NCBI RefSeq assembly: GCF_037327425.1
Contig: NZ_CP147846.1
Span: 1,054,001-1,118,000 of the forward strand
Length of the DNA: 64,000 nucleotides
Direction of reading: 5' to 3'
From: Rhodococcus sovatensis
GTDB lineage: Bacteria > Actinomycetota > Actinomycetes > Mycobacteriales > Mycobacteriaceae
The notes beneath the pieces are model-generated. The model had not been told where the DNA came from. It saw nothing but the letters and a program-made list of their open reading frames with translations, and ran no database searches. Below are positions 50,261 to 58,976 of this stretch, in pieces. Position 1 is the first letter of the stretch. The number at the start of each line of letters is the position of its first letter. The position numbers and the translations under genes were made by a program.

Positions 50261-51446
50261 GCGGCGTCCGGCGTGGTGAACCGTGCTGTGCTCCTGGCCA
50301 CTTGTACGAACCGGGTGCTCGCCCTTCCTTCGCGATCTGCTTCACCACAGTCTGGCAGACCTGTTCTTTGATAATCGCTGCCAGCTTGCCGCCGATGTAG
50401 AAGCGTCGCGGCGCATCGTCCTTGGTCGACAGTTGGATGGTCCCGTAGCGTCGACCGACGCTGATGTTGGTTCCGACGAAAGCCTGGGCGAGGGCAGTGG
50501 GCTTGTTGCCGGAGACCAAGTCGAGCACGGTCCCGGCGGCTCTCGCAGCCAGGGGCATGGCGGCTTGGCAGCTCATACGTAGTGGCTGACCTGACGGTGC
50601 GGCCGCGTCACCTGCGGCAACGATCCGCGGATCGTCGAGACTTACCAGCATCTCATCGGTCAGCAGTCTGCCCAACGAATCGGTACGCAGGCCGCTGCTG
50701 GCCGCCAGGTGAGGAACCCCGAAGCCGGCCGTCCAGACTGTCAGCGCTGCCGGTACTTCCCGACCGTCGGCGAGACGCACTGTGTCTGCCATGACCTCGG
50801 CGACTGTCGCGTCGTCGTGGATGTCCACGTGAAGGCGTTCGAGCTGGCGACGTACGGAGGCACGGGCGCGTGTGCCCAATGTTGGGCCGAGAAGGCCCCC
50901 ACAAATCAGCACAACTTTGCTGTCGGGCCGCTGCTCGGCAAGTTCGGCTGCAGCTTCGATACCGGTCAAACCGCCGCCCACGATGCAGACTTGGGCGTCC
51001 CTGGGTGTTTCGTCGAGTGCTGCACTCAGCCTTTCAGCTTGCTCGAGCTCGCCGATCGGGTAACTGAATTCCACCGCGCCCGGCACGGAGGTCGGCACAG
51101 TGCCAGTGCTGCCCACGGCGTAGATCAGATAGTCGTACGGGACGCTCGCGCCGGACTGCAATTCGACGACCTGCCTGGGTGCATCCACCGTTTCCGCTGT
51201 ATCGACGATCAGACGAACTCGCGCCCCCAGGAGTCCAGCCAGGTCGACGGTAGCTTCGCCGCTTCCGGCGACCAATTCGTGGAGACGTACACGTTCGACG
51301 AATTCCGGGCGTGGATTGATGACACTGATGTCGATCGAGGAATTCTGTTGTAACCGGTTGGCTGCCAGTGCTCCCGCGTATCCGCCACCGAGCACTACAA
51401 CTCGAACTCGCTCGTCCAACCGATCTGGCACAGTGTTGTTCGTCAT
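50250..51446 (-). CDS. NAD(P)H dehydrogenase-like FAD oxidoreductase (NDH-2/FSP1 type)
   Basis: A 398-residue pyridine nucleotide-disulfide-oxidoreductase-fold flavoprotein resembling type II NADH dehydrogenases. The FAD fold is RVVVLGGGYAGALAANRL, the NAD(P)H fold is QVCIVGGGLTGIEAAAELAEQRP, and DDPRIVAAGDAAAPSG is the second FAD motif. It would move electrons from NADH to a quinone or other acceptor at the membrane surface. A perfect AGGAGG precedes the ATG at 51446; the much longer open frame to 52400 runs into the divergent siderophore gene and is not coding. Confidence 0.92.
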   Translation of the reverse strand: MTNNTVPDRLDERVRVVVLGGGYAGALAANRLQQNSSIDISVINPRPEFVERVRLHELVAGSGEATVDLAGLLGARVRLIVDTAETVDAPRQVVELQSGASVPYDYLIYAVGSTGTVPTSVPGAVEFSYPIGELEQAERLSAALDETPRDAQVCIVGGGLTGIEAAAELAEQRPDSKVVLICGGLLGPTLGTRARASVRRQLERLHVDIHDDATVAEVMADTVRLADGREVPAALTVWTAGFGVPHLAASSGLRTDSLGRLLTDEMLVSLDDPRIVAAGDAAAPSGQPLRMSCQAAMPLAARAAGTVLDLVSGNKPTALAQAFVGTNISVGRRYGTIQLSTKDDAPRRFYIGGKLAAIIKEQVCQTVVKQIAKEGRAPGSYKWPGAQHGSPRRTPLNQ

Positions 51447-51583
51447 CGGAAGCCTCCTGATTGTGGGTTGTCGAACGGAAGACAACGCAGCACGCCGTTT
51501 TGTGACGGGTGAAAGCACGTCTGAGACTGATGTCACTCGTGCTCGATGCTTCGGCGTCCTGACCCAGAACACCCATTTTCCGA

Positions 51584-51602
51584 TTAGGATAGCCACACCA
51601 TA
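51584..51602 (+). promoter_or_regulatory. IdeR/DtxR-like iron box
   Basis: The 19-bp site TTAGGATAGCCACACCATA matches 14 of 19 positions of the IdeR/DtxR consensus TTAGGTTAGSCTAACCTAA, including the full TTAGG and the ACC core. It ends 16 bp before the ATG of the siderophore-binding lipoprotein. Repression of this gene when iron is plentiful is expected. Confidence 0.75.
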
Positions 51603-51618
51603 TTTCCCAGGAGGCTTG

Positions 51619-52653
51619 ATGAACCCCGCTATCACCCGTAGATCCATGTTGTCCTTGACCTTCGCGACTGTGGCCGGACTCGCCGTGACCGCCTGCGCCG
51701 GAGCGGATGAAAGTGATGGCTCCGCAGGCACTCTCGCTTCGGGGAGCAACGTCGAGCCAAATGCGTTCCCTGTGACGATCGACCACAAATTCGGGTCGAC
51801 GACCATTGACAATGCGCCGACTCGGATCGCAGCGGTGGGTATCGGTGATGCCGATGTTCTGTTGTCCTTGGGAGTCACACCGGTGCTCGTGCCGGTCTGG
51901 AACGGATCGACCGACGACGGGATCGGTGTGTGGGCAGAGTCGGCCCTCACAGGTGGCGAACCCGTATCGCTCGCGAACGCCACCACCGACTTCGACATCG
52001 AAACCATCGCGGCAGCGTCCCCGGATCTGATCCTCGCCGTCAACAACGCAATCGACGAAGAAACGTACCAGCAGCTCAGTGCCATTGCGCCGACGGTTCT
52101 GCACGCTGCAGACCAAGTGGATTGGGTTCTGCCGTGGCAGGAGGTCACCACGAGAATCGGTACCGCCGTCGGATTGCCTGCCGCAGGGCAGAACGAAGTG
52201 CGAGATGTCGAAGCATTGATAGCTCGAACCCGCGCAGAAAACCCGCAGTTCGTCGGCAAGTCGGCGGCTCTTGTTATTCGGTGGAGTGACGGCAACCTCA
52301 GGGCGTTCAGTCCGGAATCGGCACGCGCGCAACTACTGACTGCACTCGGATTCACGCCACCACCGGCCCTGGCCGACCGGTTCGCGGGCAAGCTCAACAC
52401 TGAACTGTCCGCCGAGAACTACAGCCTGCTCGAGGCCGACTACCTCTTGTTCGACAACTACGAACGTTCGCGCTCGGATATGGAGCAGCAATCCACCTTC
52501 GCCTCGATGGAGGTCGTGCGCACCGGTGGCCTGATTGCGCTCGACCCGATCGTCAGCGACGCAGTCTCGATGCCCAACCCGTTGACTATCCCGTTCGTGT
52601 TGTCGCAGTTCGTCGATCAGATCAACCAGGCCGAGGCAGCCAGGGATCGTTAG
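51619..52653 (+). CDS. Iron-siderophore-binding lipoprotein (FecB/FepB family)
   Basis: A 344-residue class III periplasmic-type binding protein. The signal peptide carries twin Arg (TRRSMLS) and the lipobox AVTACAG, so it may be a Tat-exported lipoprotein. The body shows the family pattern TRIAAVGIGDADVLLSLGV, DIETIAAASPDLILAVN and YQQLSAIAPTV. CAGGAGGC lies just before the ATG at 51619. An iron box lies upstream, supporting a siderophore role. No permease or ATPase partner is in the window, so it is an orphan binding protein. Its end overlaps the convergent MFS gene by 32 bp. Confidence 0.93.
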   Translation: MNPAITRRSMLSLTFATVAGLAVTACAGADESDGSAGTLASGSNVEPNAFPVTIDHKFGSTTIDNAPTRIAAVGIGDADVLLSLGVTPVLVPVWNGSTDDGIGVWAESALTGGEPVSLANATTDFDIETIAAASPDLILAVNNAIDEETYQQLSAIAPTVLHAADQVDWVLPWQEVTTRIGTAVGLPAAGQNEVRDVEALIARTRAENPQFVGKSAALVIRWSDGNLRAFSPESARAQLLTALGFTPPPALADRFAGKLNTELSAENYSLLEADYLLFDNYERSRSDMEQQSTFASMEVVRTGGLIALDPIVSDAVSMPNPLTIPFVLSQFVDQINQAEAARDR

Positions 52654-53887
52654 TTCGCGACCAGTACCAAAGCAGCAACGCTGCAACGGCAGTGACAGCG
52701 GCAGTAGCCAGCCAGGGTGCTGCCGCTGACGCTGCGTGATCGTAGAGCAACCCGGTCCCAGCGCCCGCGCCGAGCGCAAGGGTTCCGCCGATCGTGTTGA
52801 GCATTCCGAAGTGCGCTCCCAAGTGTCGTTCGCGCGCAAGAACCGCAAGGGCGTCGCGCATCGTCGGGACCATCAACATCTGACCGAGGTACAGCACGGC
52901 GAGCCACCCCGACAACACAAGATACGAAACAACTGCTGTGGGGTTCCCGAATGCGAAGGGGACTGCGGGGATCACGAAGGACATCGCCATCAGCGTCAAA
53001 CCCCCTACGATCGCCGTTCGTCGACCGATCCGGTTGGCAGCTCGAAGCATCGGTCGCTGTCCAGCAATGACCAACACTGCGGCGCCTCCGTAGAACCACC
53101 CCAGCGCACTCTGTGATCCGACGGTGCGATCGAGGTGTTCGGGCAGCATGAGATAGACCTGTGCCAAGGCTACGAATTGCATGCTGCACAGCGCAGCGAA
53201 CATCATGAACGCGCGATTCTTCGCAACCGTCGTCCATACCTCGGGCAACGCCACCGTCGCCGCCGTGGCATCTCTGGCGGGGAAGAGCAAGTAGAAGCAA
53301 ACCCACAGCCCCGCGAAGAGCAAGGCTGCGGCAGCGGCGCTCACCGCGAACGGGAACATCAGCAGTACCGCACCGAGGACCGGTCCGATGACCGTCCCGA
53401 GGCGACTGCTCATCTGTTCCCACCCGAACAACTCGGTGCGACGCATGACGCCGCTCTGTTCGAGTTCGCGTCCGAATTCTGCGTTGGCGGACTCCACTGC
53501 GGGAGCGAACAATGCAGCCGCAAAGCCGATCAGCAGCACACCGAGCACGACTGCGGCGGAAGCATCGGCCACCGTCAGTATCACGAAGCCGATGATGCGA
53601 ATCGATATGCCGCACAATATGACCGGTCGACGGCCTAGTCGGTCACCGATGCTTCCGCCGAGGAAGAACATGCCTTGCTGGCTGAATGTCCGCAGCCCGA
53701 GAACGATGCCGACCATGGCAGCACTGAATCCGAGGGTGTCCGACAGATGCACAGCAAGGTACGGAACGACCAGGTAGAAACCGACGTTGAACAGCGCCAT
53801 CGACGCCAGTAGCAACTTGACCACCGCAGGGACGTCGCGCAACCTACTTGCGCGGTTGTGACGGTCGCCGTCGGTGTCGGAGTGCAT
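52622..53887 (-). CDS. MFS transporter (12-helix)
   Basis: A 421-residue major facilitator with about 12 hydrophobic segments and a short polar N-terminus. Motif A reads GGSIGDRLGRRPVIL. SNAEFGRELEQSGVMRRTELFGWEQ and GTVIGPVLGAVLL are typical of the MDR/EntS-like group. It converges on the siderophore-binding gene with a 32-bp overlap, which makes a role in siderophore export conceivable, but no iron box is seen upstream of it. Drug efflux is the main alternative. Confidence 0.87.
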   Translation of the reverse strand: MHSDTDGDRHNRASRLRDVPAVVKLLLASMALFNVGFYLVVPYLAVHLSDTLGFSAAMVGIVLGLRTFSQQGMFFLGGSIGDRLGRRPVILCGISIRIIGFVILTVADASAAVVLGVLLIGFAAALFAPAVESANAEFGRELEQSGVMRRTELFGWEQMSSRLGTVIGPVLGAVLLMFPFAVSAAAAALLFAGLWVCFYLLFPARDATAATVALPEVWTTVAKNRAFMMFAALCSMQFVALAQVYLMLPEHLDRTVGSQSALGWFYGGAAVLVIAGQRPMLRAANRIGRRTAIVGGLTLMAMSFVIPAVPFAFGNPTAVVSYLVLSGWLAVLYLGQMLMVPTMRDALAVLARERHLGAHFGMLNTIGGTLALGAGAGTGLLYDHAASAAAPWLATAAVTAVAALLLWYWSRTNDPWLPRPG

Positions 53888-53975
53888 GAGCAGTAACTAT
53901 ATTGAGCGAGCAGCGGACTGTGGGATGCGACGTCCACCAACCCACACGACCGGCCGGTCACGTGGGTATACCTGG

Positions 53976-54042
53976 CGCTCCGCGCCAGTGGCGCGATTAA
54001 GTGCACGGTAAGGCACTTAATCGTGCCACTGGGCGCGGAGCG
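53976..54042. repeat. Large near-perfect palindrome, possibly a dispersed REP-like element
   Basis: A 29-nt left arm (53976-54004, starting CGCTCCGCGCC and ending TTAAGTGC) and a 30-nt right arm (54013-54042) are inverted copies with one mismatch and one extra base, around an 8-nt loop. It lies after the LacI gene and before the MFS gene, both on the minus strand. There is no T-run on the minus strand. The regular sequence and length resemble dispersed palindromic repeats more than a simple terminator. The surrounding intergenic bases 53888-54115 hold nothing else recognisable. Confidence 0.8.
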
Positions 54043-54115
54043 TCCCCCCAATGCCAGTGCGGCCGCCAAGCGTAGAACGTCTCGTCCGCAAGACCTTTGA
54101 CCCGCGTAGATGTAA

Positions 54116-55147
54116 TCAGCGAAGCCGACCGGAAGACTGTCGGGGAATCAGCGTCGGCAATGCCATTTTGATCGGAGAAGTGTTGTCGGTTCGGTCGAGA
54201 AGCAAGTCCATTGCAGTGCTTGCAATCTGATCGAATGCAGTGTGCACGGATGTAAGTGGGACAGGAAGTAGCTGAGCGAGCGGAATATCGTTGTAGCCGA
54301 CGAGGGATAGGTCGTGGCCGACCATCAGCTGATGTCGGTGTGCCGCGGACAGCACCCCGAGGGCCAGGTTGTCATTGGCTGCAAATACTGCCGTGGGGCG
54401 TTTACTGTCCTCCAGCAGCTGATTTCCCGCGACCGCGCCTGCTTCGATTCCATACCCGGTCTCGATGGTCCAGTCGGGGTCGGGTTCGAGTCCAGCCTCG
54501 GTGAACGCGCGTCGTGCCCCTGCCAAGCGCCCGATGGCGCTGGAGGTGAACAGAGGGCCGGACAATACGGCGATGTCGGTATGGCCGAGGTCGATCAGAT
54601 GGCGAACCGCGAGATAGCCTCCCGTCTCGTCGTCTCCAATCGACGATGGACTCTCGTTGTCGGTCCGTAGCACCAGAACGTGCGGGATTCCGTTGTCGCG
54701 CAGATGTGCAGGCAGAGGGTCCTCGTTGCGGCTGGTCGCAAGGACAACTCCATCCACATTGCGTTCCAGTAATGACTGAGCCGCGTTCCACTCGTCTGTC
54801 GGGTCGTCTCCGCTGGTTGCGACAATGGCGTAGTAGCCGTGTTTGCCAGCGGCTCTTCCTAGTGCCTCGAACATCAAGGCCATCACCGTGTCCGATAGCC
54901 GCGGTACCAAGACGCCGATCGTGGCGGTTGCACCTCGTCGAAGATTCGACGCGAAGGTGTTGCGCCGATAGCCGAGCTGTTCTGCGATCTCCCGCACCCG
55001 CACAGCCGTCGCAGACCGAGAGGGAGCAGTTCGGTCGTCGAGCACTCGGCTCACCGTGGAGATGCTGACACCGGCAGCTTTCGCAACATCCCGCAGCGTG
55101 ACCGCGTCTGTCCGATCCGATGTCAGTCCACCGCGGGTCGAGCGCAT
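54116..55147 (-). CDS. LacI-family transcriptional repressor
   Basis: A 343-residue LacI/GalR repressor. The helix-turn-helix and hinge read TLRDVAKAAGVSISTVSRVLDD, followed by RIAEQLGYRRN-type sequence (REIAEQLGYRRNTFAS). The sensor domain has TIGVLVPRL, DGVVLATS, and PTAVFAANDNLALGVLSA, typical of sugar or carboxylate sensing. The ATG at 55147 is preceded by AAGG; an upstream in-frame start adds 29 residues without family similarity. Matching operators lie in the divergent region, so it probably represses itself and the aldolase-family/transporter genes that follow. Confidence 0.93.
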   Translation of the reverse strand: MRSTRGGLTSDRTDAVTLRDVAKAAGVSISTVSRVLDDRTAPSRSATAVRVREIAEQLGYRRNTFASNLRRGATATIGVLVPRLSDTVMALMFEALGRAAGKHGYYAIVATSGDDPTDEWNAAQSLLERNVDGVVLATSRNEDPLPAHLRDNGIPHVLVLRTDNESPSSIGDDETGGYLAVRHLIDLGHTDIAVLSGPLFTSSAIGRLAGARRAFTEAGLEPDPDWTIETGYGIEAGAVAGNQLLEDSKRPTAVFAANDNLALGVLSAAHRHQLMVGHDLSLVGYNDIPLAQLLPVPLTSVHTAFDQIASTAMDLLLDRTDNTSPIKMALPTLIPRQSSGRLR

Positions 55148-55233
55148 CTGCTGAACCTTACTTTCGTATTTGTTCGACGGTCCATGTCGAGTCCGCACCG
55201 CCGACGTACTGACACGCCCCAGGCTACAACGCA

Positions 55234-55258
55234 TGCAAACGTGCCGGGAACGTTTGCA
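55234..55258. promoter_or_regulatory. LacI-type operator (25-bp inverted repeat)
   Basis: Perfect 9-bp arms TGCAAACGT and ACGTTTGCA flank a central 7 bp. The internal AACGTT-like core and overall symmetry are typical of LacI/GalR operators. It lies 87 bp upstream of the repressor start, where it could control the repressor's own promoter. Confidence 0.75.
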
Positions 55259-55324
55259 GGAATTGATTCAGTGAGTGGTGCGCGAAAGTGAGATCTGCTC
55301 GATAACCGCAGCAAAAAGTGATGG

Positions 55325-55380
55325 TTGACACATCCCGACGAGGGCGTCTATCGTTTTGCAAACGTTCCCGACAACGTTCC
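55325..55380 (+). promoter_or_regulatory. Promoter and second LacI-type site for the aldolase-family gene
   Basis: A consensus -35 box TTGACA (55325-55330) is followed 18 bp later by TATCGT (55349-55354) as a possible -10. Starting 3 bp beyond is TGCAAACGTTCCCG (55357-55370), identical over 14 bp to one arm, read on the opposite strand, of the operator at 55234. AACGTTCCC repeats shortly after. A repressor bound here would block transcription start. Confidence 0.65.
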
Positions 55381-55406
55381 CAATCAGAAGATAGAAGGAC
55401 GAATCA

Positions 55407-56347
55407 ATGAGCACCCTCGACCTCCGCGGCCTGAATCCAGCACCGATCACTCCCTTCACTCGCGACGGCGCCGTCGACTACGACGCGATCCAGCGGCTCG
55501 GGTCCTGGCTCGGCAGTATCGATGGCGTCAAGAGCCTGGTCGTTCTGGGTCACGCCGGTGAAGGAACCTTCCTGACCCAGGACGAGCAGGCCCGTGTCAT
55601 CGGAGCATTCAAGGACTCGGTCGACGGGCGGCTACCGATCATCGCCGGCATCACCGGCGAAGGCACTGCAGTATCCGTCGACGAGGCAAAACGCGCTGTC
55701 GACGCGGGCGCGTCGGCCGGTTTGGTCTACCCCTCTCATGGGTGGTTGCGCTTCGGCTACCAGGACGGCGCGCCGCAGGACCGTTACAGGGCGCTCTACG
55801 AGGGGTCCGGTCTGCCGCTGATCCTGTTCCAGTACCCCGATGTCACGAAGGCAACGTACAACCTCGACACACAGCTCGAGATTGCCGCGCAGGAAGGCGT
55901 TTCGCGACCAAGAACGGCGTCCGCAACATGCGTCGTTGGGACCGTGAGATTCCGGTGCTGCGCAAGGAAAACCCCGAACTGCAGATTCTCAGCTGCCACG
56001 ACGAATACCTGCTGCACACCGTGTTCGACGTCGACGGGCTGCTCGTCGGTTACGGTGGCCTCGCGCCCGAGCCGCTCATCGAACTCATCGCTGCAGGAAA
56101 GGCGCAGGACTACCCGGCTGCCCGCGCGATTCATGATCGTCTGCTCCCTGTGACCGCGAATGTCTACCATCGCGGCTCGCACATGGAAGGAACCGTCGCG
56201 CTCAAGGAAGGACTCGTCCACCGGGGAATCCTCGAGCACGCAACCGTTCGCTCACCACTCCTGCCCCTCGCTGCAGGTGCTCATGAGGACATCGCGGCCG
56301 CCCTCGATTCTGCGAACCTCGGTTCCGTCGTTCCCGCCCTGGTCTGA
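55407..56347 (+). pseudogene. Dihydrodipicolinate-synthase-family aldolase/lyase, interrupted by a frameshift
   Basis: This is a DapA-superfamily (class I aldolase or lyase) gene split by a one-base loss near 55899-55902 in GTTTCG. The first frame encodes NPAPITPFTRDGAVDYDAIQRL, LVVLGHAGEGTFLTQDE, PIIAGITGEGT and LFQYPDV. After the shift, ATKNGVRNMRRWD carries what should be the Schiff-base Lys, followed by about 140 more residues ending at 56347. With one T restored the protein would be 313 residues, normal for the family. A good AAGGA site and a LacI-type promoter precede it. It may be a recent pseudogene or a sequencing error. The substrate is unknown; it is not likely to be biosynthetic DapA. 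Confidence 0.8.
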
Positions 56348-56615
56348 CCTCTACGTCAGGCTGCAGCATCGGCGCCCCTCCGGCCAGGTCATATGCCAGG
56401 AGGGGGCCGAGTCACCACTTTCTTCGATCGACGCGCACCTGGTGAAACATGCATGACGCGCACGACTGTTTTCGGTAGGCACCCTCCATCTCAGCTCGGT
56501 AGGACGTGCCCGACTACACCCCAGTATTCACTTCTCGTATCTGCTCCCCGCCGCGCTGAGTTGAGGGCACACTGCCTACCAGCGGTTCGTAGAGCACCTC
56601 GAAGAATGGCTCGTC

Positions 56616-57902
56616 ATGAGTCAGCACCGAACAACACAGGTGGCACGGTCCGCGACCGTTCCCGATGCCGTACTTCCACCGGGCGGTTCGACCAAATGGA
56701 AGACACTGCTGAGCACGCTGGCGATGGCGGGCCCCGCCTTCATCGCCGGCGCCTGGCAGTTCGGCCCCGGCAACCTCGCCAGTGCAGTCGAAGCCGGTAG
56801 CAGGTTCAGCTACACACTTATCTGGGTCATCGTCCTGTCGACGATCTTCATGCTGATCTATGCCGACATGAGCGTGCGACTCGGTATCCGCACCCCGACG
56901 TCGTTGATCAGTTCCGTCAAAGATGTTCTCGGACAGCGGGTCGGTGTTGCAGCAGGCCTCGGCGTCTTCCTCATCACGCTGTGCTTCTCCGTAGGCAATG
57001 CAGTGGGCTCCGGGCTCGGCCTGTCGATGGTGTTCGGCGGATCACCACTCGTGTGGACCGTCGCGTGCACACTGTTCGTCGGTTTGATTCTGTTGTTCCG
57101 CAACGTCTATCGTGCGGTGGAGCGGGTCCTGCTCGTCATCGTGGGACTGCTGGGTGCCACGTTCATCATCAGCGCTGTCATCTCCAAGCCCGACTGGTAC
57201 CAGGCGCTCGACGGTGTGATGCCCACAGTTCCACCCGGCAGTGCGTTGCTCGTCGTCGCATTGGTGGGCACCAACTTCTCACTCAATGCCGCGTTCTTCA
57301 CCTCCTATGGAATTCACGAGCGCGGTCGCACCCGCGCCGAGTATCGGCGGACCACCATTGCCGACACGGTTCCGGGCATCGTGGCACCCGGCATCATGAC
57401 CGCTCTGGTGATCGTTGTCGCCGCGGCTGTGTTGGGTCGCGAGAATGCCGAGGCCACAAGTCTCGTCGGTCTCGCGAAGATCTTCGAGCCGATCGCCGGC
57501 CCCGTCGGATCCACGATCTTCGCGTTGGGACTGTCCGGAGCAGCGTTTTCATCGATGGTCGCAAACGCTACGGCCGGCGGAACCATGCTCTCCGATGCGC
57601 TCGGTAAAGGATCGTCGCCGAGCACCCCGACCGCCAAGATGACCGCCGCCGCCATCCTTGCATGGGGTCTGGTGATCACGTTGATGTTCACCTCGTCGCC
57701 CATTCAACTGATCATCGTTGCCCAGGCGCTCACAGTCTTGATCGCGCCGCTACTCGCGCTGCTGCTGTTCATCATGAGCAACAACCGTCAGCTCATGGGT
57801 GATCTCCGAAACACTATGTTCAAGAACGTCATCGGAGCTCTGGGCTTCTTCTCGATTCTCTCGCTTTCGGGGTTGCTGGTCTACGAACTCGTCACCCGAT
57901 AG
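56616..57902 (+). CDS. Nramp-fold transporter lacking the canonical metal-binding motifs
   Basis: A 428-residue membrane protein with about 11 helices and the Nramp (LeuT) fold. The first helix reads GPAFIAGAWQFGPGNLASAVEAGSRF, so the hallmark DPGN has become GPGN. In the sixth helix the usual MPH motif is absent (VALVGTNFSLNAAFFTSYGI). Those residues bind Mn or Fe in true Nramp proteins, so this one probably carries something else, perhaps the substrate of the upstream aldolase-family enzyme. It follows that gene after 268 bp in which I see no clear element. The ribosome-binding site is weak. Confidence 0.82.
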   Translation: MSQHRTTQVARSATVPDAVLPPGGSTKWKTLLSTLAMAGPAFIAGAWQFGPGNLASAVEAGSRFSYTLIWVIVLSTIFMLIYADMSVRLGIRTPTSLISSVKDVLGQRVGVAAGLGVFLITLCFSVGNAVGSGLGLSMVFGGSPLVWTVACTLFVGLILLFRNVYRAVERVLLVIVGLLGATFIISAVISKPDWYQALDGVMPTVPPGSALLVVALVGTNFSLNAAFFTSYGIHERGRTRAEYRRTTIADTVPGIVAPGIMTALVIVVAAAVLGRENAEATSLVGLAKIFEPIAGPVGSTIFALGLSGAAFSSMVANATAGGTMLSDALGKGSSPSTPTAKMTAAAILAWGLVITLMFTSSPIQLIIVAQALTVLIAPLLALLLFIMSNNRQLMGDLRNTMFKNVIGALGFFSILSLSGLLVYELVTR

Positions 57903-57910
57903 TGCCCAAC

Positions 57911-57945
57911 GTCTCGCGGCAGCGTCGTCAACGCTGTCGCGAGAC
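57911..57945. terminator. Bidirectional hairpin terminator
   Basis: Arms GTCTCGCGGCAGCGT and ACGCTGTCGCGAGAC pair over 15 bp with one mismatch (G-U in RNA) around a 5-nt loop. It lies in the 53-bp gap between the convergent transporter and SDR genes and fits a shared terminator. No T-run is evident. Confidence 0.8.
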
Positions 57946-57955
57946 GCATGTCGAC

Positions 57956-58810
57956 TCACACCTGATGGTCGGTGCTGTGCGCCAGTTCACGCCCGGCTTC
58001 GAAATCGGCGCGCAGGCTCTCGAGCTTTGCGGTGGCGTAGGCGTACGAATCCGAACCGAGAAGCTGATGCAGCGGACCATCGCCCGCCACGGCCATGTCG
58101 ATGATCGCGGAGGCCCCCTTTGTCGGATCACCGAGTTGGCTGCCCTGAAGAGCGAGATGGGTGCGAGTCGTCTCATGGATAGGGACGTACACCTCGTTCA
58201 CGGTCTCGGGCATCGCCAGCGAATCGGCGGTCAGAAAATCTGTTCGGAAGTAACCCGGTTCCACGACGCTGACCTTGATGCCGAGTTCTGCAACTTCCTG
58301 TGCAAGAGCATCACTCAGGCCTTCGAGTGCGAACTTCGTTGCGTTGTACAGCCCCCAGCCGGGACCGGCGACGAGACCGAAAACCGATGACAGGTTGATG
58401 ATGTGGCCGTTGCCCTGCGTTCGAAGAATCGGCAGAGTGGCTCGCAAGACGTTCCACACCCCGAAGATGTGAATGTCGAACATCGCCCGGGCCTCGGCAT
58501 CGGTGGTGTCTTCGACGGATCCGATGAGCCCGTAACCAGCGTTGTTGACCACAACGTCGACCCTGCCGAAACGTTCGACGGTCTCGGTGACGGCGCTCGA
58601 GACCGATGCACTGTCGACCAGGTCGACGTCGACGATCAATAGTCGCTGCGTGTCCATCTCGTCCAGCGCTGCGGTGAGGCGCTCCGGTGAGCGGGTCGTC
58701 GCGGTCACGTTGTCGCCGCGCTTCAGAAGCTGCTTGACGAGCTCGAGACCGAGACCTCGCGACGTTCCGGTTATGAACCAGGTTGCCGGTGTGGCGGTGG
58801 GGTAGGACAT
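57956..58810 (-). CDS. Short-chain dehydrogenase/reductase
   Basis: A 284-residue classical SDR. The cofactor motif is WFITGTSRGLGLELVKQLL, NNAGYG is present, and the catalytic Ser and YxxxK are in NLSSVFGLVAGPGWGLYNATKFALEGL. TGTSRGLG with an Arg downstream (TTRSPERL) suggests NADP(H). It should oxidise or reduce a small alcohol or carbonyl. It is divergent from an XRE/MmyB-type regulator across 166 bp, a frequent pair in actinobacteria in which the regulator controls the SDR. The substrate is unknown. Confidence 0.93.
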   Translation of the reverse strand: MSYPTATPATWFITGTSRGLGLELVKQLLKRGDNVTATTRSPERLTAALDEMDTQRLLIVDVDLVDSASVSSAVTETVERFGRVDVVVNNAGYGLIGSVEDTTDAEARAMFDIHIFGVWNVLRATLPILRTQGNGHIINLSSVFGLVAGPGWGLYNATKFALEGLSDALAQEVAELGIKVSVVEPGYFRTDFLTADSLAMPETVNEVYVPIHETTRTHLALQGSQLGDPTKGASAIIDMAVAGDGPLHQLLGSDSYAYATAKLESLRADFEAGRELAHSTDHQV

Positions 58811-58976
58811 AGGGAGACTCCTCGTGCGATCAGGTCGGGACTTTCCTCGACCAGTCGATCGTGAGCCAGAACTACCGTCGAAAATCGGCCATAACGCGCC
58901 CTCTTACTCCTCGGAGTTGCGTGACTAGGACTGAGCGGGCCAGGCACGACGGTCGCATTTCTGCGATGCTTCGAAG

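Noticed and set aside
51447..52400. N-terminal extension of the NDH-like flavoprotein
   Set aside because: It runs antisense through the siderophore-binding gene and past its iron box; the ATG with AGGAGG at 51446 is clearly better.
52696..52728. A 9-bp inverted repeat in the end of the MFS gene
   Set aside because: It has a 15-nt spacer, lies well inside coding sequence and is not near the junction; likely chance in GC-rich DNA.
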